Shown piece by piece: positions 1 through 6,567 of a stretch of DNA of 8,120 nt (its first letter is position 1; every line of letters starts with the position of its first letter). The position numbers and the translations under genes were made by a program. Under the pieces are notes generated by a model that saw only the letters and a list, made by a program, of their open reading frames with translations, was not told the DNA's origin and did no database searches. The stretch spans positions 1 through 8,120 of the forward strand of contig JBNLEI010000019.1 in assembly GCA_050304855.1 (NCBI GenBank), written 5' to 3'. This stretch comes from Methylomarinum sp050304855 (GTDB lineage: Bacteria > Pseudomonadota > Gammaproteobacteria > Methylococcales > Methylomonadaceae).

Positions 1-11
1 GACATAAAAAG

Positions 12-53
12 TTGTGCTTTAATCGTACAAGCCAATACAGTTTAGTTTAAAAT
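12..53 (+). promoter_or_regulatory. possible weak promoter region upstream of prmB
   Basis: The 95 bases before prmB hold no gene I can support. They are AT-rich and contain several imperfect sigma-70-like boxes. TTGTGC (12-17) lies 18 bases before TACAGT (36-41). A TAAAAT box at 48-53 lies downstream of CGTACA (24-29). A TTGACG at 53-58 has no good partner at a distance that would leave room for a leader. None is close to consensus on both boxes, so the exact promoter cannot be chosen by eye. No strong ribosome binding site precedes the prmB ATG. Confidence 0.2.
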
Positions 54-95
54 TGACGCTCCTGTTGATTCAGTCCTTAAAATCAGCCATCAGTC

Positions 96-1025
96 ATGAA
101 TGCAACATCCGAAGATGTTACCACAATCCTTAACACTATCCGGGATTATATCCGCTGGGGCGCCAGTCAGTTCTCGGCCAGCCGGGTGTTTCTCGGTCAC
201 GGCACCGTGACAGCTCTCGATGAAGCGGCCGCCATTGTGTTGCATACCTTGCATCAACCTTATAATTTGGCCGACAGTTACTTGGATACTGTTTTGACGC
301 TGGCTGAAAGGGAAGCTGTGGTCGATTTGATCCGCAAAAGAATCAGCGAACGTAAACCGTCCGCGTATCTGACTCACGAAGCGATTTTTGCCGGCTTGTC
401 GTTTTATGTGGATGAAAGGGTGTTGGTTCCTCGCTCGCCGATTGCCGAGTTGATCGAACAACGTTTCGAACCCTGGGTTGACGATACCCAGGTGGACCGT
501 ATTCTCGACCTGTGTACCGGTAGTGCCTGTATCGCTATTGCCTGTGCCTACGCTTTTCCTGACGCACATGTGGATGCCGTCGAATTATCCGACTCCGCCA
601 GCGAGGTTGCGCTGATCAACATCAGAAATCACGGATTGGAGGATCAACTCACTCTGTATCAATCCGATTTGTTCGACATGCTCCCCAAACAATCTTACGA
701 CATCATTGTCAGTAACCCGCCATACGTTAGCATCGGAGAATGGGAAAGCTTGCCCGCCGAATACCACGCCGAACCGGTAATGGGTTTTAAAGGGGGCGAT
801 GACGGTCTGGATTTAGTGATGCGCATTTTGACCGAGGCCAATGATTATTTGGCACCGCAAGGCATACTCGTGGTCGAAGTCGGCAGTAGTGCGGAAACCT
901 TGCAGCAACGCTTTCCGGAAATTCCTTTCTATTGGTTGGAATTCGAGCGAGGGGGGGACGGTGTTTTTTTGCTAACCGCCGAGCAGGTCGATCAATATCA
1001 TACTTTATTTAAAAACGCGAAATAA
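96..1025 (+). CDS. prmB: ribosomal protein L3 N5-glutamine methyltransferase PrmB
   Basis: PrmB is a cytoplasmic SAM-dependent enzyme that methylates the side-chain amide of a glutamine in ribosomal protein L3 during 50S assembly. The 309-residue product matches the roughly 310 residues usual for the family. The N-terminal helical substrate-recognition domain covers about residues 1-115 and ends in the family segment YVDERVLVPRSPI (104-116). The Rossmann methyltransferase domain follows, with SAM motif I DLCTGSACIAIA (138-149) and the catalytic NPPY at 207-210, which holds the substrate glutamine amide. The C-terminal GGDGVF (286-291) is also typical of PrmB. Motif I reads TGSAC where the E. 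coli protein has TGSGC, a mild change unlikely to abolish function. The paralogue PrmC is the main alternative, but the N-terminal region and C-terminus fit PrmB better. The ATG at 96 gives family length, though its Shine-Dalgarno match is poor. aroC follows three bases after the stop, as in many Gammaproteobacteria. Confidence 0.95.
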   Translation: MNATSEDVTTILNTIRDYIRWGASQFSASRVFLGHGTVTALDEAAAIVLHTLHQPYNLADSYLDTVLTLAEREAVVDLIRKRISERKPSAYLTHEAIFAGLSFYVDERVLVPRSPIAELIEQRFEPWVDDTQVDRILDLCTGSACIAIACAYAFPDAHVDAVELSDSASEVALINIRNHGLEDQLTLYQSDLFDMLPKQSYDIIVSNPPYVSIGEWESLPAEYHAEPVMGFKGGDDGLDLVMRILTEANDYLAPQGILVVEVGSSAETLQQRFPEIPFYWLEFERGGDGVFLLTAEQVDQYHTLFKNAK

Positions 1026-1028
1026 AAA

Positions 1029-2117
1029 ATGTCTGGAAATTCGATAGGAAAATTATTCACGGTTACTACGTTCGGCGAAAGCCACGGTCCGGCGCTCGGT
1101 TGTATTGTCGATGGTTGCCCCCCCGGTTTGGTTTTGAGCGAAGAGGATCTGCAAATCGATCTGGACAGAAGAAAACCCGGAACTTCGCGTCATACGACAC
1201 AACGCCGTGAAGACGATCGGGTCAAAATACTATCCGGCGTATTCGATGGTAAAACCACCGGGACGCCAATCGGCCTGTTAATCGAAAATACCGATCAGCG
1301 TTCCAAAGATTACTCCAATATTGCTGAGACATTCCGTCCCGGTCATGCCGACTACAGTTATCAACATAAATACGGCTTCCGCGATTATCGAGGCGGAGGC
1401 CGCTCCTCGGCCAGGGAAACCGCTATGCGCGTTGCGGCCGGCGCTATCGCGAAAAAATATTTGAAACAACAGTTCGCTATGGAAATACGCGGTTATTTAT
1501 CTCAGCTGGGTCCGATTAAAGTTGAAAAAGTGGACTGGGATATCGTCGAAACCAATCCGTTTTTTTGCCCCGACTCCGATAAAATTACCGAACTCGAGGC
1601 CTACATGGACGCATTACGCAAAGAGGGCGATTCCATAGGGGCGCAAATCGATGTCGTTGCCAACAACGTTCCTCCGGGTTTAGGCGAACCGATCTTCGAC
1701 CGGTTGGATGCGGAACTTGCGCATTCATTGATGAGCATCAACGCCGTCAAAGGGGTCGAAATCGGCGACGGTTTTGCTTGTGTCGATAGCAAAGGCACCG
1801 CTTTTCGTGACGAAATTACACCTGAAGGCTTTCTTAGCAACCATGCCGGAGGTATCCTCGGAGGGATTTCGACCGGGCAAAATATTGTCGCCCGAATCGC
1901 ATTGAAACCGACCTCAAGTCTGCGCATTCCCGGTCAAAGCATTAACTCCAAGGGTGAAAGTATCGAAGTGGTAACCCATGGTCGACACGATCCCTGCGTC
2001 GGTATAAGAGCAACGCCGATTGCGGAAGCGATGATGGCGATTACGCTAATGGACCACCTTCTTAGACATCGGGCCCAAAATTTAGACGTCGATTCCGGCT
2101 TACCGGTTCTAAGATAA
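1029..2117 (+). CDS. aroC: chorismate synthase
   Basis: AroC catalyses the last step of the shikimate pathway: anti-1,4-elimination of phosphate from 5-enolpyruvylshikimate-3-phosphate to give chorismate, the precursor of aromatic amino acids, folates and quinones. It needs reduced FMN. The 362-residue length is typical. All signature regions are visible: GESHG at 16-20 with the conserved histidine, RPGHADYSY at 103-111 with the second conserved histidine, the FMN/substrate segment DYRGGGRSSARET at 119-131, and GRHDPC at 318-323 near the C-terminus. The enzyme is cytoplasmic and normally a homotetramer. Only three bases separate the start from the prmB stop and there is no clear Shine-Dalgarno, so translation is probably coupled to prmB. 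I see no truncation or frameshift. Confidence 0.98.
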   Translation: MSGNSIGKLFTVTTFGESHGPALGCIVDGCPPGLVLSEEDLQIDLDRRKPGTSRHTTQRREDDRVKILSGVFDGKTTGTPIGLLIENTDQRSKDYSNIAETFRPGHADYSYQHKYGFRDYRGGGRSSARETAMRVAAGAIAKKYLKQQFAMEIRGYLSQLGPIKVEKVDWDIVETNPFFCPDSDKITELEAYMDALRKEGDSIGAQIDVVANNVPPGLGEPIFDRLDAELAHSLMSINAVKGVEIGDGFACVDSKGTAFRDEITPEGFLSNHAGGILGGISTGQNIVARIALKPTSSLRIPGQSINSKGESIEVVTHGRHDPCVGIRATPIAEAMMAITLMDHLLRHRAQNLDVDSGLPVLR

Positions 2118-2124
2118 CTTCCCT

Positions 2125-2145
2125 GGAGTGCTTTGACGGTACTCC
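2125..2145 (+). repeat. small stem-loop between aroC and the MFS gene
   Basis: GGAGT (2125-2129) pairs with ACTCC (2141-2145), and G-U, C-G and U-G pairs can extend the stem inward around a short loop. No T-run follows, so it does not look like an intrinsic terminator. It could slow polymerase, protect the transcript end or be chance. The 52-base gap here holds no gene. Confidence 0.3.
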
Positions 2146-2169
2146 TTCGAACTATCGGTCAACAATAGA

Positions 2170-3324
2170 ATGACTTTGCCATATTGGCGATTATCCGCTT
2201 TTTATTTTTTTTATTTCGCCACATTGGGCGGCTTTTTGCCGTATTGGAGCCTATTTCTTGAAAATACCGGTTTTTCGGCGCTCCAAATCGGTGAACTGTC
2301 GGCCTTAATGGTGGCGACCAAGATTATTGCTCCCAATCTATGGGGATGGATTGCCGATCACACCGGAAAAAGCTTACGCATCATTCGAATTGCTTCATTT
2401 TTCGGCGCCTTGTTTTTCGCCGGCTTTTTGTTGGTCAAAGGCTATTTTTGGTTTGCGGTCATTACCGTGTGCTTTAGTTTTTTTTGGAATGCGGCTTTAC
2501 CGCAATTCGAAGCCGCCACGCTGTTTCATCTCAAACAAGAACCGCATCGTTATAGCCAGATAAGGCTTTGGGGATCGGTGGGATTTATCACTGCTGTTTT
2601 GGGTATCGGCCGTTTTCTGGAATTTTTCACGATTGGCTATTTGCCATGGATTATATCGGCGATGTTGAGTCTGATATGGCTAGTGACACTGATCACACCC
2701 GAAGCGAAAGCCAGTTTCTCCCCTCAGGATACTGTCGGGATCTGGCGCATTTTAATGAATCCAGAAGTGATCGCGTTCTTTCTGGTTTATATGCTTTTAC
2801 AGTTAGCTCACGGCCCTTACTATGTATTCTATTCCATCTATCTGAACCAGCACGGATACTCGGCAACGTCTATCGGCGTATTATGGGCGCTGGGTGTTTG
2901 CGCCGAAATTATCTTGTTTATCTTCATGAAAACGTTGCTGCAGAAGATTTCGCTCCGCATCATTCTACTGGTCAGCATCGGTCTAAGTATAGGCCGCTGG
3001 TTATTGATCGCTTACTATCCCGATTCGTTGTCGTTGATGTTCGGAGCCCAACTGTTGCATGCGGCAACGTTCGGTTCTTCACACGTCGCCGCTATTCATT
3101 TGGTGCATCACTATTTCGGCAGTCGGCATCAAGGCAAGGGGCAAGCGCTTTATAGCAGTATGAGCTTCGGTTTGGGCGGCATGCTGGGAAGTCTCTTCAG
3201 CGGTTATTTCTGGGATTCTTTTGGTGCTACCTTTGTCTATTCAATGGCTGCGGCATCCTGTTGTCTGGCTTTTATTATCGCTTTGATTTGGGTCGGACGG
3301 GAAAAACGCATCGTCTTGAGTTAA
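2170..3324 (+). CDS. MFS transporter, HcaT/PPP-like (MFS_1-like) family
   Basis: This 384-residue protein is almost entirely hydrophobic and can be read as twelve membrane helices, at about 8-28, 38-60, 71-90, 92-112, 132-154, 158-176, 199-222, 231-255, 262-281, 287-308, 325-347 and 352-375. A longer cytoplasmic link (about 177-198) separates the two six-helix bundles, as in the major facilitator superfamily. The opening residues through GGFLPYWSLFLENTGFSALQIGELSAL, and the RLWGSVGFI segment at 132-140, resemble the subfamily that includes the E. coli phenylpropionate transporter HcaT and nucleoside/sugar-type permeases. It should be an inner-membrane proton-linked transporter, but the substrate cannot be read from the sequence. 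A comparable aroC-then-MFS order occurs in Pseudomonas, to my recollection. The ATG at 2170 has no clear Shine-Dalgarno but gives a full first helix. An aromatic or shikimate-related substrate is a guess based on position only. Confidence 0.85.
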   Translation: MTLPYWRLSAFYFFYFATLGGFLPYWSLFLENTGFSALQIGELSALMVATKIIAPNLWGWIADHTGKSLRIIRIASFFGALFFAGFLLVKGYFWFAVITVCFSFFWNAALPQFEAATLFHLKQEPHRYSQIRLWGSVGFITAVLGIGRFLEFFTIGYLPWIISAMLSLIWLVTLITPEAKASFSPQDTVGIWRILMNPEVIAFFLVYMLLQLAHGPYYVFYSIYLNQHGYSATSIGVLWALGVCAEIILFIFMKTLLQKISLRIILLVSIGLSIGRWLLIAYYPDSLSLMFGAQLLHAATFGSSHVAAIHLVHHYFGSRHQGKGQALYSSMSFGLGGMLGSLFSGYFWDSFGATFVYSMAAASCCLAFIIALIWVGREKRIVLS

Positions 3325-3326
3325 AA

Positions 3327-3332
3327 TATAAT
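3327..3332 (+). promoter_or_regulatory. candidate -10 box before exbB
   Basis: A perfect TATAAT lies three bases after the MFS stop codon. The expected -35 position lies in the end of the MFS gene and is a poor match. A weaker alternative pair further down is TTGATC (3356-3361) and TAACAT (3377-3382), with a short 15-base spacer overlapping the palindrome. Either could start the exbB-kdsB transcript. The evidence is the motif and the position at a change of gene group. Confidence 0.28.
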
Positions 3333-3351
3333 CTGGTTGAATAAATGAAAA

Positions 3352-3375
3352 TGCATTGATCGGATCGATCATGCA
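3352..3375 (+). repeat. palindrome with three GATC sites upstream of exbB
   Basis: TGCAT (3352-3356) pairs with ATGCA (3371-3375). After one unpaired T, GATC (3358-3361) pairs with GATC (3367-3370), giving a nine-pair stem around GGATC. The core holds three GATC tetranucleotides in 13 bases (3358, 3363 and 3367). No T-run follows, so an intrinsic terminator is unlikely. It sits about 36 bases before the exbB start, where an operator or methylation-sensitive site could act. Confidence 0.55.
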
Positions 3376-3397
3376 ATAACATTTCTGCTTGTTAATT

Positions 3398-3404
3398 GAG
3401 GAAA
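3398..3404 (+). promoter_or_regulatory. ribosome binding site that sets the exbB start at GTG 3411
   Basis: GAGGAAA lies six bases before GTG 3411, a normal Shine-Dalgarno distance. A TTG at 3396 is in the same frame but overlaps this purine run, so it would have no ribosome binding site. This argues for GTG and shortens the protein by five residues. Confidence 0.75.
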
Positions 3405-3410
3405 TATTAC

Positions 3411-4025
3411 GTGTTTGAATTGATTAAAAACGGTGGTTGGTTGATGTTGCCGATCATTTTATGTTCAGTCGGAGCAATGGGCATCATCGGTGAGCGTTTC
3501 TGGTCTTTGCAACGCAAAAAAATTCTGCCGGTAGAACTGGTCCCGAGCATCTGGCAATTGCATCGCGATAATAAGCTGGATGACGTCACCTTGCGTCGGA
3601 TTAAAGTCAGCTCGCCTTTAGGCGCCGTGCTGTCGGCCGGTCTGGCTAATAGCGAACACGGCAGGGAGATGATGAAAACCAGTATTGAAGAAGCCGGGCG
3701 TCAAGTGGTGCATGAACTGGAACGCTATCTTAACTCATTGGGCACCATTGCGTCGATCACACCTTTGTTAGGGCTTTTAGGTACCGTCGTCGGTATGATC
3801 AAGGTTTTTTCCGCTATCATGATTCACGGGGTCGGCGATCCTGGCATTCTGGCCGGTGGTATTTCCGAGGCGTTGATTACAACCGCGGCTGGATTGACCG
3901 TCGCCATTCCCAGCTTGATTTTTCACCGTTATTTCGAACGTTTGGTTGACGAATATGTTGTTAAAATGGAAGAGGAATCCTTACGCTTGATCGATATCAT
4001 GCATGGCGATAGAGAGGAAGCCTGA
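3411..4025 (+). CDS. exbB: ExbB/TolQ/MotA-family proton channel subunit
   Basis: This is an inner-membrane subunit of a proton-driven motor of the ExbB-ExbD/TolQ-TolR type. Read from GTG 3411 it has 204 residues. Three membrane helices are visible: about 9-27, 111-136 and 147-172. A cytoplasmic stretch lies between the first two and a charged cytoplasmic tail ends the protein. The family core is clear, with PLLGLLGTVVGMI at 118-130 and SEALITTAAGLTVAIPS in helix 3. The conserved threonines lining the ExbB channel fall in these helices (T125 and T157/T158). The stop overlaps the exbD start by one base. No tonB, tolA, tolB or pal is nearby. Instead the gene heads an operon of lipopolysaccharide genes, as in some pseudomonads to my recollection. 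ExbB is the family name; TolQ-like is the alternative, and the partner protein it energises is unknown. Confidence 0.85.
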   Translation: MFELIKNGGWLMLPIILCSVGAMGIIGERFWSLQRKKILPVELVPSIWQLHRDNKLDDVTLRRIKVSSPLGAVLSAGLANSEHGREMMKTSIEEAGRQVVHELERYLNSLGTIASITPLLGLLGTVVGMIKVFSAIMIHGVGDPGILAGGISEALITTAAGLTVAIPSLIFHRYFERLVDEYVVKMEEESLRLIDIMHGDREEA

Positions 4026-4459
4026 TGAATTTTCATCGACGCAAAAGACCGCCGCTGGAAATCTCCATCACTCCGATGATCGATGTGGTGTTTTTATTGC
4101 TGATTTTTTTCATGGTAACCACCACATTCAATCGCCAGACCGAGCTGAAAATTAATCTACCGGAAGCTCACGGTATTGAATCGAAGGAAAAAGAAAAGAT
4201 GATTACTTTGATGATCGATGCAGAAGGAACTTATTTTATTTCTGCGGATGACGGCAAGTTTCATCAACTGATCAATCAAAAACTTTCGACTCTTAAACGC
4301 GCGCTTATGCAAGCCGCAGGAAATTCCCGGCAAATTCCGTTTGTGATCAGCGCCGACGGCAAAACGCCTCATCAAGCGGTTGTTAGCGCACTCGACATTG
4401 CCGCCGATCTGGGCTTTAAACGCATTACTTTTGCCACGAAATCGGTAGTCGGCGACTGA
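4025..4459 (+). CDS. exbD: ExbD/TolR-family proton channel subunit
   Basis: This 144-residue protein has the standard ExbD/TolR layout: a short basic cytoplasmic start, one membrane helix (about 18-35) and a periplasmic domain. The helix begins TPMIDVVFLLLIFF, and D20 aligns with the essential proton-carrying aspartate of E. coli ExbD (D25). The periplasmic part ends with the usual pattern in which an FVISADGKTPHQAVVSALD stretch (about 110-128) is followed by a final strand. Two or more copies would sit inside the ExbB pentamer and pass proton-motive force to a periplasmic partner. The start shares one base with the exbB stop (TGATG). A good GAGG at 4014-4017 precedes it by seven bases, so it can recruit ribosomes directly. 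Its stop overlaps the lpxK start in the same way. Confidence 0.88.
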   Translation: MNFHRRKRPPLEISITPMIDVVFLLLIFFMVTTTFNRQTELKINLPEAHGIESKEKEKMITLMIDAEGTYFISADDGKFHQLINQKLSTLKRALMQAAGNSRQIPFVISADGKTPHQAVVSALDIAADLGFKRITFATKSVVGD

Positions 4460-5460
4460 TGAAAAAAACACTCGCTCGCTGGGTTCAGGATATGTGGTAC
4501 AAGGAAATGTACATTTCGACCTGGATCATGCCGTTATCGATGTTCTATCTGGATTTTATACGGCTACGGCGTTTTCTGTATCGGAAAGGAATGTTTAAAT
4601 CAATTCGGCTACCGGTTCCAGTTATCATCATCGGCAACATTACCGTCGGCGGAACGGGAAAAACGCCTTTGGTGATTTGGTTGGCGGATTTGTTAAAACG
4701 ACAGGGTTACCGCCCGGGTGTTATCAGTAGAGGTTATGGCGGCGAAACCGGCGAGAAGCCGATGATCGTCCGCGAGGATAGTGACCCGCTCGTGGTCGGC
4801 GACGAACCTTTATTGATTGCCCGAAATAGCGACTGTCCAGTGGTGGTGTGCCGCAATAGAGCAGCGGCAGGTCGACACTTACTGAGCCGTTACGATTGCA
4901 ATGTGATAATTTCCGATGACGGTTTGCAACATTATGCACTTCAGCGCGATGTTGAAATCGCGGTGATCGACGGCGAACGCCGTTTCGGAAACGGTTATTG
5001 TCTTCCTGCGGGTCCGTTACGGGAACCGGTCGAACGTCTGCGGGAAGTGGACTTGGTCATTGTCAATGGCGATGCCTCCGAAGAAAACGAATATTCCATG
5101 CAGTTTGTCGGTACGCAAGCGGTGAATCTAAAATCGGGCGAAATTAAAAGCTTTAACGACTTTTCAGGAAGCTCAGTCCATACGCTGGCAGGCATCGGCA
5201 ACCCCGATCGATTCTTTAAGTTACTGAAAAATGCCGGCGTCGAAATTGAAACACAGGCTTTTCCCGATCATTATCAATTTTCCGCTTCCGATATCGAATT
5301 TGGAAACGATATGCCCGTCCTCATGACTGAAAAAGATGCTGTAAAATGCCGTCAGTTTGCCGGTAAAAACCACTGGTTCGTCCCAATCAAGGCGGAGCCT
5401 GAAGCTGAATTTACCAATCATTTGCTTACCTTATTAAAAGAAATCACACATGGATACTAA
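4459..5460 (+). CDS. lpxK: tetraacyldisaccharide 4'-kinase LpxK
   Basis: LpxK phosphorylates the 4' position of the tetraacyldisaccharide-1-phosphate lipid A precursor using ATP, giving lipid IVA. It acts at the cytoplasmic face of the inner membrane. The 333-residue length is normal. A hydrophobic N-terminal stretch with flanking basic residues (about 20-40) is the usual membrane anchor. The P-loop GGTGKT is at 64-69 with catalytic-site lysine K68, preceded by VIIIGNITV. Further family segments are SRGYGG (90-95), GDEP (114-117), SDDGLQHY (152-159) and the C-terminal LMTEKDAVKC (about 288-297). The ATG overlaps the exbD stop by one base and has no strong Shine-Dalgarno, so reinitiation after exbD is likely. 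Its last 11 bases overlap the next gene. I see no defect. Confidence 0.96.
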   Translation: MKKTLARWVQDMWYKEMYISTWIMPLSMFYLDFIRLRRFLYRKGMFKSIRLPVPVIIIGNITVGGTGKTPLVIWLADLLKRQGYRPGVISRGYGGETGEKPMIVREDSDPLVVGDEPLLIARNSDCPVVVCRNRAAAGRHLLSRYDCNVIISDDGLQHYALQRDVEIAVIDGERRFGNGYCLPAGPLREPVERLREVDLVIVNGDASEENEYSMQFVGTQAVNLKSGEIKSFNDFSGSSVHTLAGIGNPDRFFKLLKNAGVEIETQAFPDHYQFSASDIEFGNDMPVLMTEKDAVKCRQFAGKNHWFVPIKAEPEAEFTNHLLTLLKEITHGY

Positions 5461-5641
5461 ATTACTCGACATACTGGCTTGCCCGATCTGCAAAAGCTCT
5501 CTGATTTATGACAAAAATAAGCAAGAGTTGATTTGCAAGGCCGACCGTTTAGCGTTTCCCGTCCGTGACAGTATTCCTGTCATGTTGGAAGACGAGGCTA
5601 GGGAATTAACCTCAGACGAAGTTGATGCTTTAACAAAATAA
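5450..5641 (+). CDS. YcaR/Trm112-like small zinc-ribbon protein
   Basis: This 63-residue protein matches the E. coli YcaR family (Trm112-like domain), which is usually found between lpxK and kdsB. Visible features are LLDILACPIC at about 5-14, ELICKADRLAFPVRD in the middle, and the IPVMLEDEAREL ending typical of the family. Trm112 proteins of eukaryotes and archaea are small zinc-bound partners that activate methyltransferases; the role of the bacterial form is much less clear. Only three cysteines are present (C11, C14 and C29), and the position where many Trm112 proteins carry a fourth is occupied by D32, as in E. coli YcaR. The start lies within the last codons of lpxK in another frame, giving an 11-base overlap. 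kdsB follows four bases after the stop. The family call is firm, the function is not. Confidence 0.88.
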   Translation: MDTKLLDILACPICKSSLIYDKNKQELICKADRLAFPVRDSIPVMLEDEARELTSDEVDALTK

Positions 5642-5645
5642 CGCT

Positions 5646-6422
5646 ATGAAAACCGTCTTTAAAGTGGTCATCCCGGCCCGTTACGGCTCTACCCGTCTTC
5701 CTGGCAAACCACTGTTGGAAATTGCTGGAAAACCAATGATCGCGCATGTTTGCGAGCGCGCGCAAGAGGCCGACGCTGAACAGATTGTGGTGGCAACGGA
5801 TGATGACCGCATTTTCGATGCGGTGGAAAAATTGGGAATCGAAGTTGTGATGACCAACCCTGATCACCAATCCGGTACCGAACGAATTGCCGAAGTTGCC
5901 GACATTCTAAATTGGCAGGCCGAAGATATTATTGTCAATCTGCAGGGTGATGAACCTCTGATTCCTCCGGACTACATCAACCAAGTCGCCGGTGCCTTAG
6001 CCATCCAAGAGCTGGCCGGCATGGCGACTCTGGCTGCACGGATTCAAGAGCAGGATGAAATTTTCAACCCCAATGCAGTAAAAGTCGTTCTAGATAAATC
6101 GGATTACGCGCTGTATTTTAGCCGGGCGCCGATACCCTGGGAACGAGGTGCCTTTCCGGAAAGAGCGGATTTGTCCAATGACAATCTTCCTTATCTAAGA
6201 CACATCGGAATGTATGCCTACCGAGTCGATTTTCTCAATCGTTATTGCCGTTGGGCTCAATCACCTTTGGAAAAAGTCGAATCGTTGGAACAGCTTCGGG
6301 TATTGTGGCACGGAGAAAAAATTCTGGTTAAAACGATCGAGAAAACGCCCGATGCAGGTGTTGATACTGACGAAGATCTCCGTCGAGTTGAACGGGTTTT
6401 ATCCCAAAAATATCCGTTATAG
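5646..6422 (+). CDS. kdsB: 3-deoxy-manno-octulosonate cytidylyltransferase KdsB
   Basis: KdsB activates Kdo with CTP to form CMP-Kdo, the donor for adding Kdo to lipid IVA, the product of LpxK. It is cytoplasmic. At 258 residues it is close to the usual length of about 250. The nucleotide-binding loop ARYGSTRLPGKPL is at 11-23. TDDDRI (51-56), SGTER (76-80) and NLQGDEP with metal-binding D102 (98-104) follow, then RHIGMYAYR at about 185-193. The C-terminal GVDTDEDL carries the second metal-site aspartate (D240). The start is four bases after the preceding stop and has no visible Shine-Dalgarno, which suggests coupling to the upstream gene. The gene ends the envelope operon; a hairpin-rich gap follows. 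Confidence 0.97.
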   Translation: MKTVFKVVIPARYGSTRLPGKPLLEIAGKPMIAHVCERAQEADAEQIVVATDDDRIFDAVEKLGIEVVMTNPDHQSGTERIAEVADILNWQAEDIIVNLQGDEPLIPPDYINQVAGALAIQELAGMATLAARIQEQDEIFNPNAVKVVLDKSDYALYFSRAPIPWERGAFPERADLSNDNLPYLRHIGMYAYRVDFLNRYCRWAQSPLEKVESLEQLRVLWHGEKILVKTIEKTPDAGVDTDEDLRRVERVLSQKYPL

Positions 6423-6456
6423 TTATTTATTCAAGCCTCAACTTTCCTTGCCTCAT

Positions 6457-6485
6457 TGCCAATAAACATACGGTATTTTATTGCA
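6457..6485 (+). repeat. bulged 12-pair hairpin after kdsB
   Basis: TGC, AATAAA and ATA on the left (6457-6470, with single unpaired C at 6460 and 6467) pair with the continuous right arm 6474-6485. This leaves a three-base CGG loop. It lies 34 bases after the kdsB stop. No T-run follows, so it is not a typical intrinsic terminator. It may stabilise the 3' end of the operon transcript. Confidence 0.45.
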
Positions 6486-6494
6486 TCCGGCCAA

Positions 6495-6523
6495 TTGACA
6501 ATGACACCTAAAAACACTACCTT
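6495..6523 (+). promoter_or_regulatory. candidate promoter for the AlaC gene
   Basis: A perfect -35 hexamer TTGACA (6495-6500) is followed after 17 bases by TACCTT (6518-6523), which matches three of six -10 positions. A start near 6530 would give a leader of about 38 bases before the aminotransferase. The -10 position falls inside the terminator-like hairpin, so the two functions may compete or one call may be wrong. Confidence 0.28.
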
Positions 6524-6534
6524 AGAGTGTTTTT
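6510..6534 (+). terminator. A-tract/T-tract hairpin, possible bidirectional terminator
   Basis: AAAAACACT (6510-6518) and AGTGTTTTT (6526-6534) are perfect nine-base inverted repeats around a seven-base loop. The right arm ends in five T residues, and the left arm starts with five A residues, as in bidirectional terminators. The stem has only two G-C pairs, so it would be weak. It lies about 90 bases after kdsB and 33 bases before the next gene. Confidence 0.4.
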
Positions 6535-6567
6535 CGAACCAATTGTTACCACTTTTTAGAGCCATTA

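Noticed and set aside
90..569. A 159-residue - strand open frame opposite the start of prmB
   Set aside because: It is antisense to a well-conserved gene, and the protein has no family features that I recognise.
2125..2145. The aroC-MFS stem-loop as an intrinsic terminator
   Set aside because: The stem has only five strong pairs and is followed by a mixed sequence, not a T-run.
2568..3155. A 195-residue + strand open frame inside the MFS gene
   Set aside because: It is in another frame of a gene with clear membrane helices throughout, and its translation has no recognisable domain.
3396..3410. TTG at 3396 as the start of exbB
   Set aside because: It overlaps the GAGGAAA ribosome binding site that is well placed for GTG 3411, so the five extra residues are unlikely to be translated.
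6214..6465. An 83-residue + strand open frame overlapping the end of kdsB and running into the gap
   Set aside because: Most of it is an out-of-frame reading of kdsB, with no ribosome binding site and no conserved features.
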